Shown piece after piece: positions 16,794 to 26,616 of a stretch of DNA of 64,000 bases. Position 1 is the stretch's first letter. Every line of letters begins with the position of its first letter. A model generated the notes under the pieces. That model worked only from the letters and a program-made list of their open reading frames with translations, did no database searches and was not told the origin of the DNA. The DNA comes from Paenirhizobium naphthalenivorans (GTDB lineage Bacteria; Pseudomonadota; Alphaproteobacteria; Rhizobiales; Rhizobiaceae), in the NCBI RefSeq assembly GCF_007992095.1, contig NZ_BJZP01000012.1:1-64000 (forward strand). The letters run 5' to 3'. The translations under genes and the position numbers were made by a program.

Positions 16794-19700
16794 ATGACAG
16801 TAGAAGTAATCGGGCGTGCATGCGCCGCACCTGGGGCTAGATCGCCTGAGGCACTGTTCGATATGATGCGTGCGGGAACCTGCGCTGTCACGAACATTCC
16901 TGGCGATCGCTGGGACCGTGCGCGGTTCTGGCATCCTCAAATGGGCGTGCCGGGGAAGTACTACACCGATGCGGCGGGTGTGCTTCAGGATATCCATGCT
17001 TTCGATCCGGCCCTGTTCGGTATTTCGCGGCGCGAAGCAACGTTCATGGATCCGCAGCAGCGCCTTTTGCTAGAGCTCACTTGGCGCGCGCTCGAGGATG
17101 CCAATCTTTCGGTGGCAAGTCTGCAGGGCGAGCGGGTTGCTGTCTATGTCGGAGCCTCCGGCCTGGATCATGCCAATCTGTCTATTGAGGATCCGGCCGC
17201 ACCCGGTCCTTATTTCATGACCGGCAATACGCTCTCGATTGTCTCCAACCGAATCTCCCACGTTTTTGGCCTCAAGGGACCGAGTCTGACTGTTGACACA
17301 GCCTGTTCATCCTCACTCGTAGCCCTCGATCACGCAGTGCGTGCCATCAATTCTGGCATTGTCGACACCGCGATTGTCGGCGGCGTCAACATGCTGTTGC
17401 ATCCTATGCCCTTCGTCGGCTTTGCCCAGGCGCGTATGCTGTCTCCGGATGGGTTGTGTAAGGCCTATGACAATGACGGCATCGGCTATGTCCGTGCCGA
17501 AGGTGGTGCCATTCTCGTCTTGCGCTCGTCCGAGCGCGTAGCCCGAGAGGGCGATCGCAGCCGAGCGCGGATCGTTGCTTCGGGCATAAACGCGGCCGGT
17601 CGCACCAATGGCATTTCCTTGCCATCGCGCGAGGCGCAGGCCGAATTGCTGATGTCCATTTATCGCGACGCCGTTGATCCGCGCGATGTCGCTTTCGTCG
17701 AAGGCCATGGCACGGGCACCAAGGTCGGCGATCCTGCCGAACTCTGGTCACTCGGCCAGGTGATTGGCATGCGCCGCGAGGAGCCGGTGTGGATCGGCTC
17801 GATTAAGACCAATATCGGCCACACCGAGCCCGCCTCCGGTTTGCTGGGCGTGATCAAGGCCATGCTTGCGCTTGAGAATAACTATCTGCCGGCGTCGTTG
17901 CATTTCGATACACCAAATGAGGATGTCGATTTTCAGGGGCTCAACGTGCGCGTCGCGGACAAGCCGGTCGTGCTCGAAAAAGGCGATCGGCCCCGTCTTG
18001 CGGGGATCAACTCCTTTGGTTTCGGCGGCGCCAATGCCCATGTCGTGATCGCCGACCCGCTGGTATCCAACGTCGCTGCCATGTCCACGGCCAGCGAGGT
18101 GGACGCGCCGCGGCTGTTAATGATAAGCGCCCACACGGCTGGCAGCCTAAAGCGACTGCTTGCCGACTATCGCGATCGCCTCGATACGGCCGCAGCCGAG
18201 CTCGATGTTTCGGCACTGATCGCCGCCGCGAGCGCCAACCGTTCGGCGCTGCGCCATCGGTTTGTCGTCGCAGCGGGTCGCGCCAAGGCGATTGAAGCCA
18301 TCGACGCCCATCTTGGCGGGACTGAGAGCCTGGCTGAGACCGGGGAGGCCCTGTCGCGTGATCCGAAAGTTGCGCTGGTTTTCTCTGGAAATGGTGCGCA
18401 ATGGGCTGGCATGGGGCTGGAAGCGCTCAGGCATAACGATGCCTTCCGCTGTTCCTTCGAGCGGATCTGCGAGCTTTTCTTGCAGCAATCCCCCATCGAT
18501 CTGAAGACGGCGCTCAGCGATCCCGAACTGGACCAAAAGCTGGCGGATACCAAGGTTGCTCAGCCGCTGCTGTTTGCCATTCAGGCGGCGCTGACCGACA
18601 GCATGGTGGAAATGGGGCTTTGCCCCACTTCGAGCTTTGGTCATTCGGTCGGAGAGGTGGCTGCGGCCTATGCGGCCGGGGCGCTGTCACTGGAGGACGC
18701 GGTGACGGTGATCGCCAAGCGTTCGCTGCACCAGGACGTGCTGGCGGGCGAGGGTACCATGGCCGCCGTCAAGCTCGGCGAACAAGCCGCTGCGGAACTG
18801 ATCCGGTCGCTCGGACTTGATGATCTCGAGGTCGCGGCGATCAATGCGCCGAACTCGGTGACGATCTCCGGCTCCTATGAGAATATCAAGCTGTTGCGCG
18901 AGCGTGCCCGCAAGCGCAGGGTGGCGGTCCAGCCGCTCGACATCAACTATCCCTTCCATCACCCGCTGATTGACAAGTCGCGCGATGCGTTCCTGGCCGA
19001 CATGCCGCCGATCGCGCCGCGTCGTGGTGATACCGTGTTCATTTCGACCGTAACCGGTACGGCAATCAACGGCGACGCGCTGACTGCTGAATACTGGTGG
19101 CGCAATGTTCGCCAACCTGTCAGGTTCCAGCAGGCCGCCGAAGAGGCGATGGCACTTGGCTGCAATGTCTTCATCGAGGTAACACCGCGCGCCATTCTTG
19201 GCGGATACCTGTCAGAAATCGCCAAGCAGCGGTCGGCGTCGATCAATGTTGTCGACACGCTGTCGCGAGATGACGGTCACCTCGACAGCGACCCTGTGCT
19301 TCAGGCCATGGCCCGCGCCATTGCCTGTGGAGCAGCGGTCGACCCGGCCAAGGTGTTCGGCAAGCGTAATGCTTTCGTCTCCCTGCCAGAACTGCCGTTC
19401 GAGAGGATCGACCTCCAGCCTGACAGGACCAGCGACCGGGCCGATATCTACGGCCGGGACAGCGAATACGGCTATTCGCTTGTCGGTTGGCGCATTGACC
19501 CGAATGGCACGGCCTGGAAAAACCATATCGATGCGCATCTGTTCCCGGATCTTGCCGAACACGTTGTCGACGGACGCTCGATTTTGCCGGGCAGCGGCTT
19601 CATCGAGATTGCCGTCTCGGCGGCAAGCCAACTCTATGGGCAGTCACGCGTCGAGATCAGCAATCTCGAAATCGTCCGTCCGCTCGAGCTCAGCGAGAGC

Positions 19701-22700
19701 CGGCTGATCGAGCTCTCTACGCTGATCTCTCCGGAAACCGGTGACCTTGAAATACGCTCGCGTGAGCGGCTGAGCGAGGACGACTGGACGATCCACGCGG
19801 TTGCCCGTGTTCGCAAGCTTACCGCGTCCGAGGCGCGCCCCGTCCCTATTCTGCCGCAGATCGCGGTTACCGTGGAGATCGATGCGAAAAAGGCCTATGG
19901 CATCGCCTCGAATTTCGGCCTCGATTACGGCCCACACTTCCAGCTGATGCAGCGCACGATCTGTCGCGGCGATCGGCTGATAGAAGTGTCGCTTGGCGAA
20001 CCGGCGGCGCCGGCTCATCCGATGTTGGGCTATAATCTCAACCCCGTTTCCGTCGATGCCGTCTTTCACGGTCTGGTCGCATTGTTCGACCGGTTCAGCG
20101 GCGACCATCGCGGCGCGCCCTATATTCCCGTTCGTTTCGGCCAGATCCGTATTGATCGCACCGGTGCCACCATCCGGCGGGCGGTGATCGAGATCGACAG
20201 GCTGAGCCCGACCTCGATCAAGGCACGGTTCCACCTGTTTGACGCCGACGGAGAGCGGGTCGCGACGTTTGAGGATTGCCGGTTCCGTCGCACCTATCTT
20301 AAGCAGCGCAAGACGCTGAATGCGCTCTCGTTCCACTACGAGGCGCTGTCCTCTTCTGTCGCCGGTCGAGCCGTGCCGGACAGTGCTTCGGCGCCCGATG
20401 CAATTTCTTGTTTTGCCCATTTGGCTGAGACCGGGCTCGACAACGAGACGCTGCTGTTCAATGCGGCGATCATGCGGTCGCTGCATGATATGGCGAGTGT
20501 GATTGCCGCCGACAAGCCGAGCTTCTCTGCTGACGACATGCCAAAGGATGTGGAGCTACGGATGTTCCTGTTCAACGGCTTGCATATGCTCGCCGATGCA
20601 GGTTTCATCGAGCAGCGTAACGGCGAATGGATCATCGATCCTGAATGCCCGCTGCCGCCGGTCGCCGAACTGCTCGGGGAGCTCTACAAGGACTGTCCGG
20701 ACCGTGCCGTCGAGGCCGTGTTGATCAATGATGTCTATTGCGAAGTGCTTGATCGTCTGGCGCAGGGCGAGGGTAGGCTGGTCGTAGGCGAGGACGGCGC
20801 GCCTCGGCGCGATCATTTCCTCAGCGAAGCGACGCTGGAACACCAAGAAATCCATTCAGTTGCAGCCCGCTCGCGGATCGCCGTCCTTCTTGATGGTGTT
20901 CGCGCATGGTTTGACCAGCGGCCATCTGAAGGTAGCCTGAAAATTCTCGAACTCGGCAGCACTTCTGTTCGCTTTAGTCGTGGTCTTGCCGAGGTCGCGG
21001 CCGACCATGGTGCGCGACTGGTGATTTATGAACCGGATGGCGCTTTGCGTCATCGCCTGGAACTCGCTTTTGAGGACCAGCCACATGTTCAAGTCGCATC
21101 CCGCGAGGAGCTGGCGGCGCTTGAGCCGGCCGATTTGGTGGTTAGCGCCAGCAGCCAGCTGCGCAATCTGGTCGAAGCGGACTTTGCCACGGAGAAGGGC
21201 GTCGGCATTCTTTCCGGAGCCCAGGGGTTGCTCGCCGTCGTTGAAGCACCGGCGTTGTTCCATGATTTCGTTTCAGGCCTCTCCGAAGGCTGGTTCGCGC
21301 GCAGTCAGGCGGCAGAGTTCCCGATCGGAGCGCTGGCGACTGTCAGTGATTGGCGCGAGATTCTGTCGGGCCTCGGTCTCGGCTCGGCCGATGTTACATT
21401 ACGCGAGATGACCGGCGGTCCAGTCATCACGATCGAAACGAAGGGCAAGGCCACGGCATCGACCGCAGTTCCGGTCACTGGATCTGCCATGCAAGTGCCT
21501 GTTCTTCTCGTTCACGACGGACGGATTTCCGCCGATGCGTTGTCGGCCGCCGCCGCGGCGCAGGGCTTCGCGGCTTTCGATGTCTTTGCCGCCAGTGGCG
21601 ATCTTGCCACCGACAAGCAGAGTTTTATCGGGTTCTTCGAGCGTCATGCTGACGGCCCGCTGGACGTCATCCATGTTTCGCTGCCGTCCGGTGCCGCTGC
21701 AGATGGGTCGGCGGTTCTGCAAGACAATGTCCTGATCCTCAGCGCCTTTGCCTTGGCGCTTGCCGACTATCGTGTTTCGCTCGGCAGAAAGGCGGCGTCG
21801 GTCCGGCTTCTGGTTGCGGCACCTGGTGGCGCGCCGGTCGCCGATCTCCCCGCTGCGGACGCCGTCAGTTCGGGTCTGTGGACGTTCCTGCGTGTCCTGC
21901 GTAACGAGTTCGACTTCCTTGACGTCCAAAGCATAGATAGCGGTGCGTCGCGTCGCGGGTTGGTCGAACTGCTCGCCGATGTGGCGGCCATTTGTGCGCC
22001 GGGCGTATCCAATCGTGAATGGTGTGTCGGCGCAGATGGCGGAACCGTGTTCGAAATGCGCGCGGTGCCGGGGGCCATGCCTGAGGCGAATGCCGCCACA
22101 ACAGCATTCGAGTCTGCCGTTATCCACCAGCAGGTGCCGTCGCAGGTGTCGAGCATTCGGTGGGAAAGCTATGCCGTTCCGCCGATTGGACCGGAAGAGG
22201 TCCTGGTCGAGGTGGCTGCCACGGGCCTCAATTTCCGTGATGTCATGTGGGCGATGGGTCTGCTGCCGGAAGAGGCATTGGAAGACGGCTTTGCCGGGGC
22301 GTCGATCGGAATGGAGTTCTCCGGCCATGTAGTCGCCGTCGGCAGCGATGTCGATGACCTCTCGGTTGGCGATCCGGTCATGGCGATCGCGGCTGCGGCC
22401 TTTGCCACCCATGTTGCGGTCAATCGTGCCGGCGTGGCCAAGCTGCCGGCCGGTGTCGATCCTGTCGCCGCTGCTTCTATCCCAGTCGTGTTCCTGACGG
22501 CCTATTACGCAATTGTCGAGCTCGGCCGGGCTCGCCCCGGCGAGACAATCCTGATTCACGGCGCTGCGGGCGGGGTGGGGCTTGCTGCCCTTCAGGTTGC
22601 CAAGCACTTGGGGCTTAAGGTCATAGCCACAGCCGGAACGCAGGAAAAGCGCCGCTTCGTCGAGATGCTCGGAGCGGATCATATTTTTGATTCCCGCTCG

Positions 22701-24350
22701 CTGAGTTTCGTCGGCGACGTACTGTCGGTGACTGGTGGAGAGGGCGTTGACCTCGTGCTCAACTCGCTGTTCGGCGAGGCGATGGAGCAAAGTCTGTCAC
22801 TGGTCAAACCGTTCGGCCGGTTCCTTGAACTTGGCAAGCGTGACTATTACGCCGACAGCAAGATCGGCCTTCGCCCGTTCCGACGCAATGTCAGCTACTT
22901 CGGCATCGACGCCGACCAATTGCTCGTCCTGCATCCGGAGCTTTCACGTCGCATGCTGACCGAAATCGGCGCGCTGTTCGAGGAGGGCGTGTTTTCGGCG
23001 CTTCCTTACCGCGCTTTCAATCACGACGAAATCAGCGATGCGTTCCGCCTGATGCAGAATGCCGGGCATATCGGCAAGATCGTCGTACTTCCGCCGAAGC
23101 CCGGTGTGGACCGTGTCGTTTCGCGCGCGTCGCGAAAGATGGAGGTCGATCCTGATGGCGCGCATCTGGTCGTCGGCGGCATCGGCGGTTTCGGCCTCGT
23201 TGCAGCCGAGTGGTTGGTTGAGAAGGGTGCTCGCCATATCGCGCTATGCTCGCGCCGCGGCGTCGCGGACGCCGAAACCTTAGCTGCGATCGAGCACTGG
23301 CGTGCGGCCGGCGTCGAGGCGCATATCTTCGCCTGTGACGTGACTAGGAAGGCGGACGTCGAGAAGATGCTGACGGCGATCCGCAAGGTAGCTCCGCTCA
23401 AGAGCGTCGTTCATGCGGCCATGGTCCTAGATGATGCACTGGTCGGCAATCTCAATCGTGAGCGCAACCAGCCGGTCATCGACGTCAAGGCTAAGGGGGC
23501 GGCCAATCTCGATTGGCTGACGAGAGCAGACAGACTAGACAACTTCATTCTCTTCTCGTCCGTGACCACCCTTGTCGGCAATCCGGGCCAGGCCAATTAC
23601 GTCGCGGCAAACGGTTATCTTGAGGGATTGGCGCGGGCCCGTCGCTCTGCCGGTCTTCCGGCTCTTGCCGTCGGTTTCGGCGCGATTGCTGATGCCGGCT
23701 ATCTGGCCCGCAATAGCGAGATAGGTCAGCGGCTCGATCGTCGCCTCGGTAAGACGGCGATTGGTTCGCGTGAGGCGCTGCAGTGTGTCGAGGACTATAT
23801 CGCTTCCGCGCCGGACAGCGTTGAGGCGGCAGTGGTGATGGTTTCCGAATTCGACTGGGGTGCCGCGCATCATCTGAGGTTGGTCGGAGAGGATCTGTTC
23901 GAGGTCGTGATGCGGCGAGCCTCGCATCATGCCGGCGGGTCCGAGGGCGGTGAAATCGACCTTGTGGCCATGACCGAAGGCAAGGCCCAGGCCGAAGCCC
24001 AGGACATCTTGTTCGACATCGTCGCCCAGGAAATCGCCAGTATCCTCAGGGTTTCGCGTGAGAGTCTTTCCAAGGACAGCGTGCTGAAGGAAATCGGCCT
24101 CGACAGCTTGATGGCCGTTGAACTGGGCTTGAATTTCGAACAGAATACCGGCTTCGACATGCCGCTCAGTAGCTTGGCTGATAACGCCACGGTTGGGGAC
24201 ATCACGCGGCGCCTTTATGAGAAGGTTAGATCGCGGAGCGATACCGAGGATACGGCGGCCGAGGGTTCGGACGATATGCGGATCTTCGACGAACTTAGCC
24301 GGCGTCACGGCGGAGCCGATCAGGAGGGCAATTCCGATCGGTCGGAGTGA
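16794..24350 (+). CDS. rkpA: RkpA-like type I reducing polyketide/fatty acid synthase
   Basis: This 2518-residue cytosolic megasynthase has, in order: KS (about 1-422; Cys171 in DTACSSS, His305 in EGHGTGT, His343 in NIGHTEPASG). AT (about 525-820; Ser618 in GHSVG, PFHH at 720-723, malonyl-type by that motif). DH (about 895-1170; His923 in HVVDGRSILP, Asp1088 in PVSVDAVF). A methyltransferase-like region (about 1210-1545) whose SAM motif is degenerate (LELGSTSVRFS). A structural ketoreductase half (about 1560-1760). ER (about 1785-2100; HGAAGGVGL). KR (about 2120-2340; Ser2256, Tyr2269). ACP (about 2400-2475; phosphopantetheine Ser2438 in GLDSL). There is no thioesterase. It matches the RkpA protein of Sinorhizobium K-antigen synthesis. 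The ribosome-binding site is weak. rkpG follows after 18 nt. Confidence 0.93.
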   Translation: MTVEVIGRACAAPGARSPEALFDMMRAGTCAVTNIPGDRWDRARFWHPQMGVPGKYYTDAAGVLQDIHAFDPALFGISRREATFMDPQQRLLLELTWRALEDANLSVASLQGERVAVYVGASGLDHANLSIEDPAAPGPYFMTGNTLSIVSNRISHVFGLKGPSLTVDTACSSSLVALDHAVRAINSGIVDTAIVGGVNMLLHPMPFVGFAQARMLSPDGLCKAYDNDGIGYVRAEGGAILVLRSSERVAREGDRSRARIVASGINAAGRTNGISLPSREAQAELLMSIYRDAVDPRDVAFVEGHGTGTKVGDPAELWSLGQVIGMRREEPVWIGSIKTNIGHTEPASGLLGVIKAMLALENNYLPASLHFDTPNEDVDFQGLNVRVADKPVVLEKGDRPRLAGINSFGFGGANAHVVIADPLVSNVAAMSTASEVDAPRLLMISAHTAGSLKRLLADYRDRLDTAAAELDVSALIAAASANRSALRHRFVVAAGRAKAIEAIDAHLGGTESLAETGEALSRDPKVALVFSGNGAQWAGMGLEALRHNDAFRCSFERICELFLQQSPIDLKTALSDPELDQKLADTKVAQPLLFAIQAALTDSMVEMGLCPTSSFGHSVGEVAAAYAAGALSLEDAVTVIAKRSLHQDVLAGEGTMAAVKLGEQAAAELIRSLGLDDLEVAAINAPNSVTISGSYENIKLLRERARKRRVAVQPLDINYPFHHPLIDKSRDAFLADMPPIAPRRGDTVFISTVTGTAINGDALTAEYWWRNVRQPVRFQQAAEEAMALGCNVFIEVTPRAILGGYLSEIAKQRSASINVVDTLSRDDGHLDSDPVLQAMARAIACGAAVDPAKVFGKRNAFVSLPELPFERIDLQPDRTSDRADIYGRDSEYGYSLVGWRIDPNGTAWKNHIDAHLFPDLAEHVVDGRSILPGSGFIEIAVSAASQLYGQSRVEISNLEIVRPLELSESRLIELSTLISPETGDLEIRSRERLSEDDWTIHAVARVRKLTASEARPVPILPQIAVTVEIDAKKAYGIASNFGLDYGPHFQLMQRTICRGDRLIEVSLGEPAAPAHPMLGYNLNPVSVDAVFHGLVALFDRFSGDHRGAPYIPVRFGQIRIDRTGATIRRAVIEIDRLSPTSIKARFHLFDADGERVATFEDCRFRRTYLKQRKTLNALSFHYEALSSSVAGRAVPDSASAPDAISCFAHLAETGLDNETLLFNAAIMRSLHDMASVIAADKPSFSADDMPKDVELRMFLFNGLHMLADAGFIEQRNGEWIIDPECPLPPVAELLGELYKDCPDRAVEAVLINDVYCEVLDRLAQGEGRLVVGEDGAPRRDHFLSEATLEHQEIHSVAARSRIAVLLDGVRAWFDQRPSEGSLKILELGSTSVRFSRGLAEVAADHGARLVIYEPDGALRHRLELAFEDQPHVQVASREELAALEPADLVVSASSQLRNLVEADFATEKGVGILSGAQGLLAVVEAPALFHDFVSGLSEGWFARSQAAEFPIGALATVSDWREILSGLGLGSADVTLREMTGGPVITIETKGKATASTAVPVTGSAMQVPVLLVHDGRISADALSAAAAAQGFAAFDVFAASGDLATDKQSFIGFFERHADGPLDVIHVSLPSGAAADGSAVLQDNVLILSAFALALADYRVSLGRKAASVRLLVAAPGGAPVADLPAADAVSSGLWTFLRVLRNEFDFLDVQSIDSGASRRGLVELLADVAAICAPGVSNREWCVGADGGTVFEMRAVPGAMPEANAATTAFESAVIHQQVPSQVSSIRWESYAVPPIGPEEVLVEVAATGLNFRDVMWAMGLLPEEALEDGFAGASIGMEFSGHVVAVGSDVDDLSVGDPVMAIAAAAFATHVAVNRAGVAKLPAGVDPVAAASIPVVFLTAYYAIVELGRARPGETILIHGAAGGVGLAALQVAKHLGLKVIATAGTQEKRRFVEMLGADHIFDSRSLSFVGDVLSVTGGEGVDLVLNSLFGEAMEQSLSLVKPFGRFLELGKRDYYADSKIGLRPFRRNVSYFGIDADQLLVLHPELSRRMLTEIGALFEEGVFSALPYRAFNHDEISDAFRLMQNAGHIGKIVVLPPKPGVDRVVSRASRKMEVDPDGAHLVVGGIGGFGLVAAEWLVEKGARHIALCSRRGVADAETLAAIEHWRAAGVEAHIFACDVTRKADVEKMLTAIRKVAPLKSVVHAAMVLDDALVGNLNRERNQPVIDVKAKGAANLDWLTRADRLDNFILFSSVTTLVGNPGQANYVAANGYLEGLARARRSAGLPALAVGFGAIADAGYLARNSEIGQRLDRRLGKTAIGSREALQCVEDYIASAPDSVEAAVVMVSEFDWGAAHHLRLVGEDLFEVVMRRASHHAGGSEGGEIDLVAMTEGKAQAEAQDILFDIVAQEIASILRVSRESLSKDSVLKEIGLDSLMAVELGLNFEQNTGFDMPLSSLADNATVGDITRRLYEKVRSRSDTEDTAAEGSDDMRIFDELSRRHGGADQEGNSDRSE

Positions 24351-24368
24351 GTGCCTTGGAGTTTTGAC

Positions 24369-25748
24369 ATGGATGAGAGCAAACGGCAGTTCATTCTGAA
24401 CCGCATGAAGGGGTTGCAGAGGGACGTCGAGGACGGGCGCCGCATCCGTGGCGAACAGGCCGCGGCGCAGACGTCGGCGCGTAAGCAGCCAGGCTTCGCC
24501 GATCTCCCCGAGTACAAACAGGTCGTCATGCAGCAGCTTGCCGGCCAGCATCTCGGCATGGACAATCCCTTCTATCGAGCCCATGAGGGCGCCAGCGGTG
24601 CGATCGCGCAAATTGCTGGCCGCAGCTTCGACAATTTCGCTTCTTACGACTATCTCGGCCTCAATCATCATCCGGACGTACTGGCGCGGGCTGCAGGCGC
24701 GCTGGAAACCTTTGGCGTGTCGGCTTCGGCCAGCCGTCTGGTGGCAGGTGAGCGGACCATTCATGCCGAACTTGAAGAGAAAATCGCCGATGTCTATGAT
24801 GCGGAGACTGCAGTCTGCTTCGTCAGCGGTTATCTGACCAATGTCGCGGGCATCAGCTCGCTGGTCGGGCCGAAAGACTTGGTGATCCACGACGAATTCA
24901 TCCACAACAGCGCATTGGCAGGTATCCGGCTGTCGGGTGCGACGCGCCGTTTCTTCAAGCACAATGATGTGGCCGACCTCGACCGCGTGCTAAAGACGTT
25001 GGCGGGAGACTACGAGCGGATACTGGTGATCGTCGAAGGCGTCTATTCGATGGATGGTGACATCGCCGATCTGCCGGCGCTGCTACGTCTCAAGCAGCAA
25101 TACGGTTTCTGGCTGATGGTCGATGAAGCGCACTCACTCGGCGTTCTCGGTGATACGGGTCGCGGTGTATTCGAGCATTTCGGCATCGCCGCCGGCGAAG
25201 TCGATATCTGGATGGGAACGCTGTCCAAGACCAGTTGCAGTTGTGGCGGCTACATTGCGGGCAACGAGGCGCTGATCACGTTGCTGAAGGCCCAGGCCGG
25301 TGGGTTCGTCTACAGCGTGGGCCTAGCACCGGCACTGGCTGCGGCGGCAATCGCCAGTCTGGAAATTCTCAAGGCCGAACCGGAGCGGACGCACCAGCTG
25401 CGGCACAACAGCCGACTTTTCCTCGACCTGGCACGCGAGCGCGGGCTCGATACGGGGCTGAGCCAGGGCTATTCCGTCGTGCCGGTGCTCGTGGCCGATT
25501 CGCTGCGGGCCGTCCAGCTGTCGAACGAATTGCATGCCGATGGGATCAACGTGCTGCCGATTATCCATCCGGCGGTGCCGGAAGGGCTTGCGCGCTTGCG
25601 GTTCTTTATTACCAGTGCCCATACAGAGGCACAGATCGCCCGGGCCGTCGATCGCACGGCAACGATTCTCGAGCGTCTCAAGCAGGAGAATTTCGGCTTG
25701 GCCTCGTTCGATGCCGGCCAGTTGATGGCCCTGTTCGCCAAGTCCTGA
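24369..25748 (+). CDS. rkpG: RkpG-like alpha-oxoamine synthase (PLP acyltransferase)
   Basis: The 459-residue enzyme belongs to the AONS/KBL/serine palmitoyltransferase family, which condenses an acyl thioester with an amino acid and loses CO2. Family residues are intact: the FASYDYLGLNHHP entry motif, FKHND, VEGVYSMDGD, Asp252 in VDEAHSLG, and the PLP lysine Lys287 in GTLSKTSCSCGG. An extra N-terminal segment of about 75 residues precedes the core and may dock the ACP (inference). The chosen ATG has GGAG seven bases upstream. It lies immediately after the synthase, which has no release domain, so chain release by this enzyme is the obvious hypothesis. It is not bioF: no biotin genes are nearby. 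Confidence 0.92.
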   Translation: MDESKRQFILNRMKGLQRDVEDGRRIRGEQAAAQTSARKQPGFADLPEYKQVVMQQLAGQHLGMDNPFYRAHEGASGAIAQIAGRSFDNFASYDYLGLNHHPDVLARAAGALETFGVSASASRLVAGERTIHAELEEKIADVYDAETAVCFVSGYLTNVAGISSLVGPKDLVIHDEFIHNSALAGIRLSGATRRFFKHNDVADLDRVLKTLAGDYERILVIVEGVYSMDGDIADLPALLRLKQQYGFWLMVDEAHSLGVLGDTGRGVFEHFGIAAGEVDIWMGTLSKTSCSCGGYIAGNEALITLLKAQAGGFVYSVGLAPALAAAAIASLEILKAEPERTHQLRHNSRLFLDLARERGLDTGLSQGYSVVPVLVADSLRAVQLSNELHADGINVLPIIHPAVPEGLARLRFFITSAHTEAQIARAVDRTATILERLKQENFGLASFDAGQLMALFAKS

Positions 25749-25812
25749 CCTTAGTGTGACGTGCCTGTCCCTTGACTGCGCATACAGTCCGCTGAACCCT
25801 CCTGAGGTGCCC

Positions 25813-26604
25813 ATGCATGTCGTCATCACCGGAGGTTCGAGTGGTATCGGTCTTGCTGTGGCGCGTCTCTATGTCGAACGCGGGGTGCGGGTCACGCTGA
25901 TTGGGCGAGGACTGGAGCGATTGGAAGCGGCGCGGGAACTAATCGCAAGCGAAACCGGTCGGCCGGGCGATGACATTGGCATTCTCAGTGTCGATGTATC
26001 CGACGATGCTGCCGTTCAAACAGCGATCGCGTCGGCCGAGGCGGTTGCCGGCCCCTGCGATATTTTGGTGACATCGGCCGGTGTGGTCAAACCGGCACCG
26101 TTCGAAAGACTGACTGGTACCGAGTTTCGGCGGCATGTGGATACCAATCTACATGGTACGGTGCATGCCATTTCCGCAGTCTACGCCGGCATGAAAGCGC
26201 GCCGACAGGGGAAGATCATGATCGTCTCGTCCGGGGCCGGACTGATTGGGCTGCACGGCTATACCGCCTATTGCGCATCGAAATCGGCACTTGTCGGTTT
26301 TGCCGAGGCGCTGCGGGTTGAATCCCGGTCACACGGGATCGCGATTTCAATCTGCTTCCCGCCTGACACTGATACGCCGCAACTGGCAGAGGAGCTGAAA
26401 CTGCGCCCACCGGAGGCCGTCCGGATGATGGGCAGTGCCGGTCTGTGGAGTGCCGAGGCTGTGGCCCGGCGGATTGTCCGGGGACTGGATCGAGGCCATT
26501 CGGAAATTTTCTTCACGCCGAGCCTCTATCTGCTCGCCCGTCTCGGCGGTATCGCCAAGCCTTGGATCTACCGCTGGTTTCACCACTCTACGAGACGACG
26601 TTAG
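25813..26604 (+). CDS. rkpH: RkpH-like short-chain dehydrogenase (3-ketosphinganine reductase-like)
   Basis: The 263-residue SDR starts MHVVITGGSSGIGLAVARLY. It has the NADPH-binding TGGSSGIG (residues 6-13), a TSAGVV variant of the NNAG motif, the catalytic Ser in IMIVSSGAGLIG and the YxxxK pair in GYTAYCASKSAL. The C-terminal segment CFPPDTDTPQLAEE resembles 3-ketodihydrosphingosine reductases, in which this conserved PPDTxTPG-like loop binds the long-chain substrate. A GAGG precedes the chosen ATG. By position it would reduce the ketone made by the upstream oxoamine synthase. It converges with the next gene with only 12 nt between stops. Confidence 0.9.
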   Translation: MHVVITGGSSGIGLAVARLYVERGVRVTLIGRGLERLEAARELIASETGRPGDDIGILSVDVSDDAAVQTAIASAEAVAGPCDILVTSAGVVKPAPFERLTGTEFRRHVDTNLHGTVHAISAVYAGMKARRQGKIMIVSSGAGLIGLHGYTAYCASKSALVGFAEALRVESRSHGIAISICFPPDTDTPQLAEELKLRPPEAVRMMGSAGLWSAEAVARRIVRGLDRGHSEIFFTPSLYLLARLGGIAKPWIYRWFHHSTRRR

Positions 26605-26616
26605 CCGTCTTGGTAC

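Noticed and set aside
21399..24962. Long minus-strand open frames opposite the synthase and oxoamine synthase
   Set aside because: They are shadows in strongly biased coding DNA; every PKS domain is intact on the plus strand.
24369..25748. Annotation of the oxoamine synthase as bioF (biotin) or kbl (threonine degradation)
   Set aside because: No biotin or tdh genes nearby; location after a release-less PKS and before a 3-ketosphinganine-reductase-like SDR, matching the rkpAGH order.
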